Positions 7,156-15,089 of a stretch of 22,773 nt of DNA are shown here, in pieces. Source of the stretch: CAXSEF01 sp964236535 (GTDB lineage: Bacteria; Pseudomonadota; Alphaproteobacteria; Acetobacterales; Acetobacteraceae); the NCBI GenBank assembly GCA_964236535.1, contig CAXSEF010000052.1, forward strand, positions 1 through 22,773. The letters run 5' to 3'. The position numbers were made by a program, and so were the translations under genes. The number at the start of each line of letters is the position of its first letter. Positions within the stretch are counted from its first letter, which is position 1. Under the pieces are notes generated by a model, which was given only the letters and a program-made list of their open reading frames with translations, was not told the origin of the DNA and made no database searches.

Positions 7156-7764
7156 ATGGAATCGCGCATCGAGCGCCTGTGCGTTGAAAGGGGCCTGAAG
7201 ATGACGGGGCAGCGCCGCGTGATTGCGCGCGTGCTGTCCGACGCCGAGGATCACCCCGACGTCGAGGAACTGTATCGCCGCGCTGCAACGCTCGACGACC
7301 GCATCTCTATTGCGACGGTCTACCGCACGGTGCGCCTGCTGGAGGAGAATGGCATCCTGGAGCGCCGCGATTTCGGCGGCGGCCGGGCACGCTACGAGCC
7401 GACTGAGCACGGGCGGCACTACCACCTCATTGACGTCGATACCGGGCGGGTGATCGAGTTCGAAGACCCTGAGCATGAGCGGCTGATCGCGGCGATCGCG
7501 TATCGGCTCGGATTCGACCTCGTGTCGCACCGCCTGGAGCTGTACGGGCGTAAGCCGGAGGCGACGGCGCAGGCGCCGCGTCGCACGCGCGCGGCGGCCC
7601 CGACACGGGTGCCGGTGCTGACCGGTGTGGCAGGACATGCCGCACCGGCCGGGGTGGCCGGTGCGGCAACAGCCGAGGCGGCGCCGGCGGCCGGGCACAA
7701 TTCCGGCCCTGCGGCAGCCGGCGTGCGCGGCGGCCCGGGTCCGCACGGCAGGGTGGGGCGGTGA
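7156..7764 (+). CDS. fur: Fur-family ferric uptake regulator with extended C-terminal tail
   Basis: This is a metal-dependent repressor of the Fur family. The winged-helix domain spans residues ~1-82 (LKMTGQRRVIARVL and ISIATVYRTVRLLEENGI) and the dimerisation/metal domain ~83-133 (GRHYHLIDVDTGRVIEFE, LVSHRLELYG). Ligands of the sensing site are present: H33, E81, H88, H90. In the second site of E. coli Fur (H87, D89, E108, H125) the first two are Arg and Tyr here, while E108 and H125 remain. The CxxC structural zinc pairs are absent, as in alphaproteobacterial Fur/Mur. Residues ~134-202 form an Ala/Gly/Pro-rich tail, making the protein about 60 residues longer than usual. ATG 7156 starts the conserved domain; the 50 codons before it are unconserved. 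It overlaps olsB, forming an operon with lnt. Confidence 0.9.
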   Translation: MESRIERLCVERGLKMTGQRRVIARVLSDAEDHPDVEELYRRAATLDDRISIATVYRTVRLLEENGILERRDFGGGRARYEPTEHGRHYHLIDVDTGRVIEFEDPEHERLIAAIAYRLGFDLVSHRLELYGRKPEATAQAPRRTRAAAPTRVPVLTGVAGHAAPAGVAGAATAEAAPAAGHNSGPAAAGVRGGPGPHGRVGR

Positions 7765-8609
7765 TGATGGGCGGTGCCGATCGCGTAGCCGATCACTCGC
7801 GGCCGAACGAGGCGCCGCGCGGCTTTGGCGAGTTGCGCGCAGGCCACCTGGGCGTGCGCATCGCGGTCAGCGCGGCCGAGATCGATGCGGTGCAGTCGCT
7901 GCGCTACCGGGTGTTCTACGAAGAGATGGGCGCCGAGCCGTGCGCGCATGCGCGCACGACACGGCGCGACGTTGATGCCTATGACGAGGTGGCGGACCAC
8001 CTGCTAGTCGTCGACCACGCGATCGGGCCGGGGCCGGAAGGAGTCGTCGGCTGCTACCGGCTGATCCGTCAGCAGGCGGCGGCAAGGCTCGGGCGGTTCT
8101 ATTCTGAGGACGAGTACGACGTATCGTCGATCCTGCGCTTCTCGCGCCAGTCACTGGAGCTGGGGCGGTCCTGCGTCGGTGCCGGCTACCGGTCCGGGGC
8201 GGTCATGCAGCTGCTTTGGCGGGGCATCGCCGCCTATGTGATCGTGCATCAGATCGACGTGATGTTCGGTTGCGCAAGCCTGCCCGGCACCGACCCGGAG
8301 CGGTTGGCGACCGAGCTAAGTTATCTTTACTACAACCACCTTGCGCCGCCGGCACTGCGGCCGGTGGCGGTGCCGGCGCGCCACGTCGAGATGCGCCGTA
8401 TCCCGCAGGAGCGCCTGGAAGCAGGACGGGGTACGCTGACGCTGCTGCCGCCGTTGATCAAAGGCTACCTGCGGCTGGGCGGCTTTGTGGGCGACGGTGC
8501 GGTGATTGATCAGCAGTTCAACACGACCGACGTCGCGGTGGTGGTCAAGACCGACCTTGTGACCGACAAGTACTACCGGCACTACCAGCTCCGCGATGCG
8601 TCGTACTGA
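7764..8609 (+). CDS. olsB: GNAT-fold N-acyltransferase, OlsB type (L-ornithine N-alpha-acyltransferase)
   Basis: OlsB transfers a 3-hydroxyacyl group from acyl-ACP to ornithine, the first step of ornithine-lipid synthesis at the inner membrane. The family hallmarks are visible: AVQSLRYRVFYEEMGAE near residue 43, DEVADHLLVVD, VVGCYRLIR, SLELGRSCVGAGYRSGAVMQ and a central MFGCASLPGTDP. At 281 aa the length fits. ATG 7764 overlaps the fur TGA by one base; GTG 7761 in the same frame is equally possible. Translation is therefore coupled to fur, and lnt follows after 27 nt. No olsA-like O-acyltransferase is in the window. A related hemolysin-like acyltransferase without OlsB activity cannot be excluded. 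Confidence 0.83.
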   Translation: MMGGADRVADHSRPNEAPRGFGELRAGHLGVRIAVSAAEIDAVQSLRYRVFYEEMGAEPCAHARTTRRDVDAYDEVADHLLVVDHAIGPGPEGVVGCYRLIRQQAAARLGRFYSEDEYDVSSILRFSRQSLELGRSCVGAGYRSGAVMQLLWRGIAAYVIVHQIDVMFGCASLPGTDPERLATELSYLYYNHLAPPALRPVAVPARHVEMRRIPQERLEAGRGTLTLLPPLIKGYLRLGGFVGDGAVIDQQFNTTDVAVVVKTDLVTDKYYRHYQLRDASY

Positions 8610-8636
8610 ACGTCGTGCGCGCGAGGGGACACGGTT

Positions 8637-10361
8637 ATGGACCGGTTTGCTCCGCCGCGTGCGCTGCACGGCGGCCAAGTCGGCGCGGGGGGTATCGCGC
8701 GGGTATTGGCCGTGGGGCGCTGGCAGGGAGCGGGCGGGACCTTGGCTGAGCGACACCTGCCGGTGGCAAGCGTGCCGCGGCAAGCGCTGCGCGGTGGGCT
8801 TGCGGCCAGTGCGTGGCTGCGGCTCCGGCTGCGGATGTTGGCCGGCTGGCAGGCCGACGGTGCGGCGTTGCTGCTGGGGGCGGTGTCGGCGTTCGCGCTA
8901 CCGCCGTTCGGGCTGGTGCCGCTGCTGCTGCTGAGCGTGCCGGGGCTGCTGGCGCTGGTCGACACGGCGCGGGGGCCGCGCTCCGCGTTCCGCCGCGGCT
9001 ACGCTTTCGGGTTCGGCCACCATCTGGTTGGGCTTTACTGGATCACCGAGGCGATACTGGTGAAGGCGGACCAGTTCTGGTGGCTGGTGCCGTTCGCGGT
9101 GCCGATCACTGCGGCGGGTCTGGCGCTGTTCATCGCCCTGCCCTGTTCGCTCTGCCGCGCGGCACCGCGTGGTTGGCGGCGGGCGCTGCTGTTCTCGGGG
9201 CTGTGGGTGCTGTTCGACATCGCGCGCCAGTTCGTGCTGACGGGGTTCCCGTGGAACCCGCTGGGCAGCGTCTGGGCGCTTTCGGGCCCGTTAGGCGACG
9301 CGATGATCCAGCCGGCCTCGCTGGTCGGCGTGCACGGGCTGACGCTCGCCACCGTCCTGCTGGCGGCGACTCCGGCGCTTGATCGCCGGGCGATGCTGGC
9401 AGGCCTGGCGGTGCTGCTGTCCTGGCTCGGCTTTGGCGTGGTGCGGCTGTCCAAGCCCGCACCGCAGGCGCCGCAGGTCCTGGTGGTGGTGGCGCAGGGC
9501 AATGTGTCGGAGGGGGAGAAGCACGACCGCAGCTGGTCGGTGGCGACGTTCCGCCACTACCTCGAGCTGACGCGATCCGGCGTGGCGAAGGCGCAGGCGC
9601 GGATGGGTGCGGACCCGCTGGCCGGCGGATCGCGGATCGTGGTGGTGTGGCCGGAGACGGCGAGCCCGTTTCTGCTGCAGGAGGATGCGGCAGCGCGGCA
9701 GGCGATCGCGCAGGCATCGGCGCCGGCGCTGGCCTCGCTGGTCGGCACGGTGCGCTTCGACGCGGACGGGCGGCCGCGCAACAGCCTGATGGCGGTGCTG
9801 CCGGACGGGGCGGCGGGCGCGGTGTACGACAAGTCGCATCTGGTGCCGTTCGGCGAGTACGTGCCGTCCTGGTTCCCGTTGATGCAGCTGGTGCCCGGCG
9901 GCGGGTTCGCATCGGGGCCGGGGATCGTGACCCAGCACGTGGTCGGGCTGCCGCCGTATGGCGCGCTGATCTGCTACGAGACGATCTTCCCGAGCCAAGT
10001 GGTGGACGCGCGCGACCGGCCGGACTGGCTGCTGGAAGTGACCAACGATGCCTGGTTCGGGCTGGGCGCCGGGCCGCGCCAGCATCTGGCCGCCGGGAGG
10101 CTGCGTGCGGTCGAGGAGGGTTTGCCGCTGGTGCGAGCCGCCAACACCGGGATCAGCGCTGCGTTCGACGCGCTTGGCCGCGAGCATGGCCGACTTGGAC
10201 TGCAGCAGGCGGGCACTCTAGTCGTGGCGCTGCCGGGGCGGCTGCCGCCCACCGGCTACGCGCGGTTGGGGCTACTGACCCCGGTGTTGCTGGCGCTGGC
10301 GGCGTGTGCGCTGGGGATGGGAATGGGACGGCGCACGGGCGCCGAGTCATTCCGCCTTTGA
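8637..10361 (+). CDS. lnt: Apolipoprotein N-acyltransferase
   Basis: Lnt is an integral inner-membrane enzyme that adds the third acyl chain to the N-terminal Cys of lipoproteins. Residues ~75-270 hold several hydrophobic segments (for example GAALLLGAVSAFALPPFGLV and VLLAATPALD), and residues ~280-530 form the periplasmic nitrilase domain with the complete Glu-Lys-Cys triad: E340 in WPETASP, K399 in YDKSHLVPFGEYVP and C446 in ICYETIF. A final membrane helix follows (GLLTPVLLALAACALGMGM). The N-terminus is about 65 residues longer than usual. The ATG at 8637 is supported by GAGGGG at 8623-8628; GTG codons near 8762-8771 or ATG 8835 would give a standard length. It is the last gene of the fur-olsB-lnt operon. 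Confidence 0.94.
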   Translation: MDRFAPPRALHGGQVGAGGIARVLAVGRWQGAGGTLAERHLPVASVPRQALRGGLAASAWLRLRLRMLAGWQADGAALLLGAVSAFALPPFGLVPLLLLSVPGLLALVDTARGPRSAFRRGYAFGFGHHLVGLYWITEAILVKADQFWWLVPFAVPITAAGLALFIALPCSLCRAAPRGWRRALLFSGLWVLFDIARQFVLTGFPWNPLGSVWALSGPLGDAMIQPASLVGVHGLTLATVLLAATPALDRRAMLAGLAVLLSWLGFGVVRLSKPAPQAPQVLVVVAQGNVSEGEKHDRSWSVATFRHYLELTRSGVAKAQARMGADPLAGGSRIVVVWPETASPFLLQEDAAARQAIAQASAPALASLVGTVRFDADGRPRNSLMAVLPDGAAGAVYDKSHLVPFGEYVPSWFPLMQLVPGGGFASGPGIVTQHVVGLPPYGALICYETIFPSQVVDARDRPDWLLEVTNDAWFGLGAGPRQHLAAGRLRAVEEGLPLVRAANTGISAAFDALGREHGRLGLQQAGTLVVALPGRLPPTGYARLGLLTPVLLALAACALGMGMGRRTGAESFRL

Positions 10362-10480
10362 GCAAGACATACCAGCGTGCGGCAGTTTCGAGCATGCCCA
10401 GGCAGGCGTAATCGCTGGGGCGCAGTGTGGCTTGGGGCACCCCAACGACGTCATGGCTTCGCCGGTCCAAGGCAGTGACA

Positions 10481-10502
10481 GACATCACACGACAGTGATG
10501 TC
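10481..10502. promoter_or_regulatory. Inverted repeat after lnt / upstream of the PraR-like gene
   Basis: GACATCAC (10481-10488) and GTGATGTC (10495-10502) are perfect complements with a 6-nt spacer. A second small hairpin, CACAG-TGC-CTGTG, lies at 10512-10524. No T-run directly follows either, so a protein-binding operator is as likely as a terminator for the lnt operon. The sites lie in the 334-bp gap before the HTH gene, whose product is a candidate autoregulator. Confidence 0.4.
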
Positions 10503-10587
10503 AACACCCCACACAGTGCCTGTGGGAACGCCAGAAGTTAACCGAATTTTGGTTTTTTGAGACCGTATCGGACGGGTTGTGAGATCG

Positions 10588-10616
10588 TTGACAATTAGCG
10601 GTTGTGATGTTAACCA
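10588..10616 (+). promoter_or_regulatory. Candidate promoter for the PraR-like regulator gene
   Basis: A perfect TTGACA (10588-10593) is followed after 17 nt by TAACCA (10611-10616), a weak -10. The local sequence from 10530 to 10620 is clearly richer in A/T than its surroundings. GTTAACC occurs twice, at 10537-10543 and 10609-10615, 72 nt apart, the second overlapping the proposed -10; this could be a repeated operator. The gene start is 80 nt downstream. Confidence 0.45.
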
Positions 10617-10695
10617 TCTTGCACCTCGTAACGACTGACTTCGCAACCCGATACCGCCCGCGATGACGGCGCGTCTCATCCAAGGATTATTTCGC

Positions 10696-11181
10696 ATGGC
10701 TCGACCTTCCGACCTCGGCAAGGACATGCTTCCGGGTGAGCCGGGCGACCGGGAGAGCCGGCCGAGCCCGATCGACGTGCATGTCGGCAGCCGGATACGC
10801 CTGCGCCGTACCCTGATGGGGATGTCGCAGGAACGCCTCGGCGAGGCCCTAGGGCTGACGTTCCAGCAGGTGCAGAAATACGAACGAGGCGTGAACCGGG
10901 TGGGCGCGTCGCGGCTGTTCGACCTGTCGCGGGTACTCGACGTACCAATCAGCTTCTTCTTCGACGATATGCCCGAGACGCTGACCGCGTCGCATGGGGC
11001 GCCACCGCACAGCCCGTACAGCGGGTTCGCGGAGCAGCAGCAAGGCTTCGGAGGTGGCGACGACACACTGAATCGGCGCGAGACGCTGGAACTGGTCCGG
11101 GCGTACTACCGGATTACCGACACCACGGTGCGCAAGCGGGTGTTCGAGTTGATCAAGTCGATGACCCCGTCAGATAGCTGA
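10696..11181 (+). CDS. XRE-family HTH regulator, PraR-like
   Basis: This 161-residue protein has one Cro/C1-type helix-turn-helix at residues ~29-90: VGSRIRLRRTLMGMSQERLG, then LTFQQVQKYERGVNRVGASR and LDVPISFFFDDM. A linker of low complexity (about 95-125) and a conserved-looking C-terminal helix region (RRETLELVRAYYRI, VFELIKSM) follow. This matches the alphaproteobacterial group that includes PraR, a repressor studied in Azorhizobium and Rhizobium for control of reb, biofilm and quorum-sensing genes. The group name is from memory of the family, and the target genes here are unknown. ATG 10696 is chosen over ATG 10663 because AAGGA lies about 9 nt upstream. In rhizobia the gene precedes metK; here metK is absent and a minus-strand DUF2244 gene follows. 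Confidence 0.87.
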   Translation: MARPSDLGKDMLPGEPGDRESRPSPIDVHVGSRIRLRRTLMGMSQERLGEALGLTFQQVQKYERGVNRVGASRLFDLSRVLDVPISFFFDDMPETLTASHGAPPHSPYSGFAEQQQGFGGGDDTLNRRETLELVRAYYRITDTTVRKRVFELIKSMTPSDS

Positions 11182-11284
11182 ACACGCATTGCGCCAGCGA
11201 CTGCAGAGCGGACGATGGCTGGTATCGTCCATGGGGTGCAGCGTTTCGAAGGCCTTGCGCCGGGTATGCCCAGGGCGACTCTTT

Positions 11285-11878
11285 TCAGCAGCCGTCAGAT
11301 TTCGGTCGGGGGCGTGCCGCAATCCGGTGGGGTTGCGGCACGAAGCACTTTGAGAGCTCCGAAGCGTGCGGCGAACGGTCGTCGCGCAGCTGCGCGTTGT
11401 CGAATATCGGATTGCGGCTGCAATACAGCGCCGTGCGCAGAGCGTCGGCTAGGTCGCGCTTCTCCTCTTCGCCGAGGGCGGTGGCGACCTGCTCGCGGGT
11501 GCCGGATGCGACCAGCCACAACGCCGGCACCCGGCCGGGCCGCTCCTCCAGCACCGCGTTCAACCAGGCGAGCGACAGGCGGCGGGACTCCTGGCGCCCC
11601 GCGGGGTCGCGGCGGACGATGTGCAGCGACCGGTCGGTCAGCGTCAGGGTCTCGCTGGCGCGTCTGGCCCGACGGTTCGCCAGCAACAGCAGCACAGCCA
11701 GCACGATGTCCGCGACGTCGAAGCCGGCAATCGGCCACGCACCCCACGCCACCGACAGCACCGACACGATCAGGGCTGGGATGCACAATGCCGCGACCAG
11801 CGTGATCGTGCCGCAGCGCGACAGGCTGCGATGCGGCACGATCACGGCTTCAAACAGGGGCGTCTCGGCATCGCTCAC
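11285..11878 (-). CDS. DUF2244 integral membrane protein
   Basis: This 197-residue protein of unknown function matches the DUF2244 pattern: a short N-terminus with FEAVIVPHRSLS, two adjacent hydrophobic helices (about residues 23-46 and 53-68: GFDVADIVLAVLLLLAN), then a soluble domain with ETLTLTDRSLHIVRRD and LNAVLEERPGRVPALWLVAS. The C-terminus, after the EEEKRDLADALRTAL helix, has an extra ~50-residue polar tail. It is transcribed towards the PraR-like gene. In many alphaproteobacteria DUF2244 genes lie near respiratory or DNA-repair genes; nothing of the sort is visible here. Start ATG 11878 directly precedes the conserved part. Confidence 0.8.
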   Translation of the reverse strand: MSDAETPLFEAVIVPHRSLSRCGTITLVAALCIPALIVSVLSVAWGAWPIAGFDVADIVLAVLLLLANRRARRASETLTLTDRSLHIVRRDPAGRQESRRLSLAWLNAVLEERPGRVPALWLVASGTREQVATALGEEEKRDLADALRTALYCSRNPIFDNAQLRDDRSPHASELSKCFVPQPHRIAARPRPKSDGC

Positions 11879-12025
11879 GGGGCGAGCATAGCAGGATGGC
11901 GGCGGCTTGGCTGGTCACAACTTGACGGCGGCAGACGCGGCCGCGGCTTGCCGACTCGTGCGGCCACGTCAGGAGGTGCCTATCGGGTGGCGGGCCACCG
12001 GTCGCATGGCGAGCTGTTGAGTCTC

Positions 12026-12069
12026 AAGGGATTGCGCCAGGCGGAGCAAGCGGGCAGAGGCTCTCGGGG
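12026..12069. repeat. Possible degenerate intergenic repeat copy E
   Basis: The bases before the aminotransferase start contain GGCGGAGCAAGCGGGCAGAG and GAGGCTCTCGGGG. These share short elements (GGCGGAG, GGCAGAGGCTCT) in the same order as copies A, D and G. The similarity is shorter than in the other copies and may be partly coincidental. If real, the repeat supplies the leader of the aminotransferase mRNA. Confidence 0.3.
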
Positions 12070-13281
12070 ATGTTCGACCCGGCGCCAATACGGGCTGGCA
12101 TGACAGGAGGCGGTTTGGCGGGAGTACGCGCGAGCATCCGGGCGATCCGAGACAGCCAGATCGCCGAGGTCTGGTCGCTGGGACGCGGCGACCCCGAGGT
12201 GATTGGGCTGTGGGCTGGCGAGGCGGACCTGCCGACACCGCGCTTCATCAGTGACGCGGCAGTCGAGTCGCTGCGCGCCGGAGAGACGTTCTATGCGCAT
12301 GGCCGCGGCGTGCCGGCGTTGCGCGAGGCCTTGTCGACGTATCTGGAGCGGCTGTATGGCTGCGCGATCCCGGTGGACCGGCTGGCGCTGACCAGCTCGG
12401 GAATGAACGGGGTCATGCTGCTGGCGCAGGCGCTGCTCGGGCCGGGCGACAACGCGGTGGCGGTCACGCCGTGCTGGCCGAACCTGCTGCGCGCCGCAGC
12501 GGTGATGGGGGCGGAGGTGCGCAGCGTGGCGCTGCGTCCGGGGCCTGCGGGCTGGGTGCTCGACCTCGACGCGCTGTTCGCCGCCTGCGACGCGACCACC
12601 AGGGTGATCTGCTTCGCGTCGCCGGGCAATCCGACTGGCTGGGTGATGGAGCGCGACGAGCAGGAGGTGGTGCTGGCCTTCGCACGGGCGCGGGGGATCT
12701 CGGTGGTGGCCGACGAGGTGTACCACCGGCTGGTGTACGATCGGGTGGTGGCGCCGTCGATGCTGGAGGTGGCGCAGCCGGAGGACGCGGTCTACACGGC
12801 AAACAGCTTCTCGAAGGCATGGGCGATGACCGGCTGGCGGCTGGGCTGGATTACCTATCCCGCCGGGCAGGCCGCAGAATTCGATAAGCTGATTCAGTTC
12901 AACACCAGCGGGGCGCCGACCTTCCTGCAGGCGAGCGCGGCGGCGGCGCTGCGTGACGGCGAGCCGTTCGTGCGCGAACTGGTGGAGTACTGCCGGGTTG
13001 GGCGCATGGTGGTGGAGGAGCGGCTGTCGCGGATGAGCCGGGTGCGGCTGGTTCCAAGCCATGCCTCTTTCTACAGCATGCTTCGGGTGGAGGGCGTCGC
13101 GGACACGCTGTCGTTGTGCAAGCGCATGGTGGTGGAGGCGAAGCTGGGGATGGCGCCTGGCGAGGCGTTCGGCGCCGGTGCCGAGGGACTGGTGCGGCTG
13201 TGCTACGCCAAACACCCAGCGCTGCTCGGCGAAGCGATGGACCGAATGGAGCGATTCCTGCCGGATTACCGTGAGGGCTGA
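12070..13281 (+). CDS. PLP-dependent aminotransferase (fold type I, class I/II)
   Basis: This 403-residue cytoplasmic pyridoxal-phosphate enzyme, probably an aspartate/aromatic-type aminotransferase, has a substrate that is not evident. Seen in order: the substrate-loop region GLWAGEADLPTP (47-58), YAHGRGVPALREAL, the cofactor-loop SSGMNGVMLLAQALLGPGDN, the FASPGNPTG motif with N187, ADEVYHRLVYD with the pyridine-binding D215 and Y218, and the Schiff-base Lys249 in SFSKAWAMTGWRLGW. Length is normal. ATG 12070 is the first start; ATG 12100 (MTGGGLAGVR) is an alternative nearer the conserved region. No clear biosynthetic partner is adjacent. It lies between the divergent DUF2244 gene and phaZ, 251 bp upstream of the latter. 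Confidence 0.9.
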   Translation: MFDPAPIRAGMTGGGLAGVRASIRAIRDSQIAEVWSLGRGDPEVIGLWAGEADLPTPRFISDAAVESLRAGETFYAHGRGVPALREALSTYLERLYGCAIPVDRLALTSSGMNGVMLLAQALLGPGDNAVAVTPCWPNLLRAAAVMGAEVRSVALRPGPAGWVLDLDALFAACDATTRVICFASPGNPTGWVMERDEQEVVLAFARARGISVVADEVYHRLVYDRVVAPSMLEVAQPEDAVYTANSFSKAWAMTGWRLGWITYPAGQAAEFDKLIQFNTSGAPTFLQASAAAALRDGEPFVRELVEYCRVGRMVVEERLSRMSRVRLVPSHASFYSMLRVEGVADTLSLCKRMVVEAKLGMAPGEAFGAGAEGLVRLCYAKHPALLGEAMDRMERFLPDYREG

Positions 13282-13503
13282 AGCCAGTCCAGGACTCTGC
13301 CCGATGCCCTGGAAGCGGGGAGCCTCCGGAGGCTGAACTCCGAACCCGCAGTCGTTGAGGATGCTGTTCGTGCAACCAGGGGCGGCGAAGGGTGGATCAA
13401 GCGGCCCAATGCTTGAATCAACGACCGGTTCGCGTATCTGGGCAGCGCCCGGCTCCGGTTGCTGCGCCGTCGCACTGTGACCACATCACAATCCAGCGAT
13501 GGC

Positions 13504-13532
13504 TATAACAGAAAAGTCGTGGAGACGTCCCA
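13504..13532 (+). promoter_or_regulatory. Candidate -10 element and ribosome-binding site of phaZ
   Basis: TATAAC at 13504-13509 is a good -10 match; the region where a -35 should be (around 13480) reads ACCACATCACA and is not a consensus, so an activator may be needed. GGAG at 13521-13524, 8 nt before the ATG, is the ribosome-binding site. TGTGACCACATCACA (13476-13490) is an imperfect dyad, TGTGA with TCACA, that could bind a CRP/FNR-type regulator. This is inference only. Confidence 0.4.
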
Positions 13533-14756
13533 ATGCTCTACCAGATGTATGAGTGGCAGCGGCAGTCGCTGTCACCGCTACGCCTGTTCGCTGACCAGGC
13601 GGCAGGGATCCTGGAGACACCGGGCAACCCGTTGCGCGAGACGCCGCTCGGCCGGCTGATCGCGGCCGGGCTTAACACCTTCGAACACGCAACGCGCTCC
13701 TTCATCAAGCCGAGCTTCGGCCTCGACCGGACCAGCATTGTCGCCGAGGAGGTCGAGGTATTTCAGGAGGTCGTGTGCAGCAGGCCCTGGTGCGACTTGG
13801 TGCGGTTCCGTCGCGACGTCGAGCGGCCAGGCGACCCGCGGGTGCTGATCGTGGCGCCGATGTCAGGGCACTACGCGACGCTGCTGCGCGGCACGGTCAA
13901 GGCGTTTCTGCCGGACTCCGACGTGTTCATCACCGACTGGCGCAATGCGCGCGACGTTCCTGTGCTCGAGGAGAACTTCGACCTCGACGACTTCATCCGC
14001 CACGTCACGGATTTCATCCGGCTGATCGGGCCGGGGACGCACGTGATCGCGGTGTGCCAGCCGGCGGTCCCGGTGCTGGCCGCGGCGTCGCTAATGGCGA
14101 GCAGCGACGACCCGCTAGCGCCGGCGACAATGACGCTGATCGGCGGGCCGATCGACACCCGCGAGGCGCCCACCGCGATCAACAAGCTGGCCAAGAAGCA
14201 CGACCTCGACTGGTTTCGCCGGCACGTGATCTATCGGGCCCCGATGGGCTCGGTCGGGTTCATGCGGCCGGTCTACCCGGGATTCCTGCAGCTGGCGGGG
14301 TTCCTGTCGATGAACATGGAGCGGCACGTCGAGGCGCACCAGGCGATGTTCCAGCATCTTGTCGATGGCGACGGCGAATCACTGGCGTCCAAGCGCGCGT
14401 TCTATGACGAATACCTCGCGGTGATGGACCTGTCGGCGGAATTCTACCTGCAGACGATCAAGACGGTGTTCCAGCAGCACGCGTTGCCGGAGGGCACGAT
14501 GATGTCGCGCGGGCAGAAGGTCGATCCGAGAGCGATTACCCGCACCGCAATGCTGACGATCGAGGGCGAGCGCGACGACATCTCAGGCCTCGGGCAGACG
14601 CGGGCAGCGCATGCGCTGTGCAGCTCGCTGCCGGCGTCGATGCGCGAGCACTACGAGCAAGAGGGTGTCGGGCACTACGGGCTGTTCAACGGCCGCAAGT
14701 TCCGCGAGATGATCGCGCCGCAGATCAAGCAGTTTATCGCTGCGCACATGCAGTAG
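13533..14756 (+). CDS. phaZ: Intracellular polyhydroxyalkanoate (PHB) depolymerase
   Basis: It hydrolyses stored amorphous PHB granules to 3-hydroxybutyrate oligomers. The protein is ~407 aa, typical of the intracellular PhaZ1 family. The nucleophile is a Cys in a lipase-box-like site, VIAVCQPAVPVLAA (C175), with Asp in IEGERDDISGLGQT near residue 349 and His in GVGHYGLFNGRKFREMI near 381. Conserved blocks include MLYQMYEWQRQSLSPLR at the start, VLIVAPMSGHYATLLRGTV and DVFITDWRNARDVP. Start ATG 13533 has GGAG 8 nt upstream. It is a single gene facing the AsmA-like gene, and the PraR-like regulator lies 2.4 kb upstream. Confidence 0.95.
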   Translation: MLYQMYEWQRQSLSPLRLFADQAAGILETPGNPLRETPLGRLIAAGLNTFEHATRSFIKPSFGLDRTSIVAEEVEVFQEVVCSRPWCDLVRFRRDVERPGDPRVLIVAPMSGHYATLLRGTVKAFLPDSDVFITDWRNARDVPVLEENFDLDDFIRHVTDFIRLIGPGTHVIAVCQPAVPVLAAASLMASSDDPLAPATMTLIGGPIDTREAPTAINKLAKKHDLDWFRRHVIYRAPMGSVGFMRPVYPGFLQLAGFLSMNMERHVEAHQAMFQHLVDGDGESLASKRAFYDEYLAVMDLSAEFYLQTIKTVFQQHALPEGTMMSRGQKVDPRAITRTAMLTIEGERDDISGLGQTRAAHALCSSLPASMREHYEQEGVGHYGLFNGRKFREMIAPQIKQFIAAHMQ

Positions 14757-14789
14757 ACCGGGTCTGTGCGGGCGAGAAGCAAGAACTCT

Positions 14790-14900
14790 CGGGTATTCTG
14801 GTCCTGGACTCCGCCAAAGGCAAGTCTTCGAGTTCTCTGTAACATAAGTAATGGGATTAAAAGGCCGCCGTCCCTTTGCGGGTTTGGGCAGAGCCAAGCC
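14790..14900. repeat. Intergenic repeat copy F
   Basis: The 333-bp gap between convergent phaZ and the AsmA-like gene contains two repeat modules. Positions 14803-14827 read as the complement of TTGCCTTTGGCGGAGTCCAG, the second module in reverse orientation. Positions 14873-14895 match 1262-1284 of copy B with two mismatches. The order and orientation of modules differ from copy D, so modules seem to be shuffled. The rest of the gap (14940-15089) shows no gene. Confidence 0.55.
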
Positions 14901-14914
14901 TTATCTTCCTGATG

Positions 14915-14939
14915 CTTTGAGCCGGCAAGGCCTTCAAAG
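14915..14939. terminator. Stem-loop between convergent phaZ and AsmA-like genes
   Basis: CTTTGAGCC (14915-14923) pairs with GGC (14929-14931) and TCAAAG (14934-14939) around a GGCAA loop, with a 2-nt bulge. It is a 9-bp stem-loop in the gap between two convergent genes, so it could terminate both. There is no strong T-run on either strand, so the call is tentative. Confidence 0.4.
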
Positions 14940-15089
14940 CCCGTTTGGAAACTCACCTCTGCCGGCCATTTGAAGCGCCTCTGCTGTGCTCCCGTGCTCA
15001 CGGCTTTCTGACGGCCAGCTGGCCGCTCCGCTCCGGTGCTTACCGAAACACGTCATATGACGCGGCCGAGCGAGCTTCCAAACGGACCC

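Noticed and set aside
10537..10560. AACC...GGTT followed by a run of T as an intrinsic terminator for lnt
   Set aside because: The stem is only four pairs and AT-rich, too weak to call despite the T-run.
11980..13215. 411-codon minus-strand frame opposite the aminotransferase
   Set aside because: His/Arg/Gln-rich mirror of a well-defined PLP enzyme; no start signal or domain.
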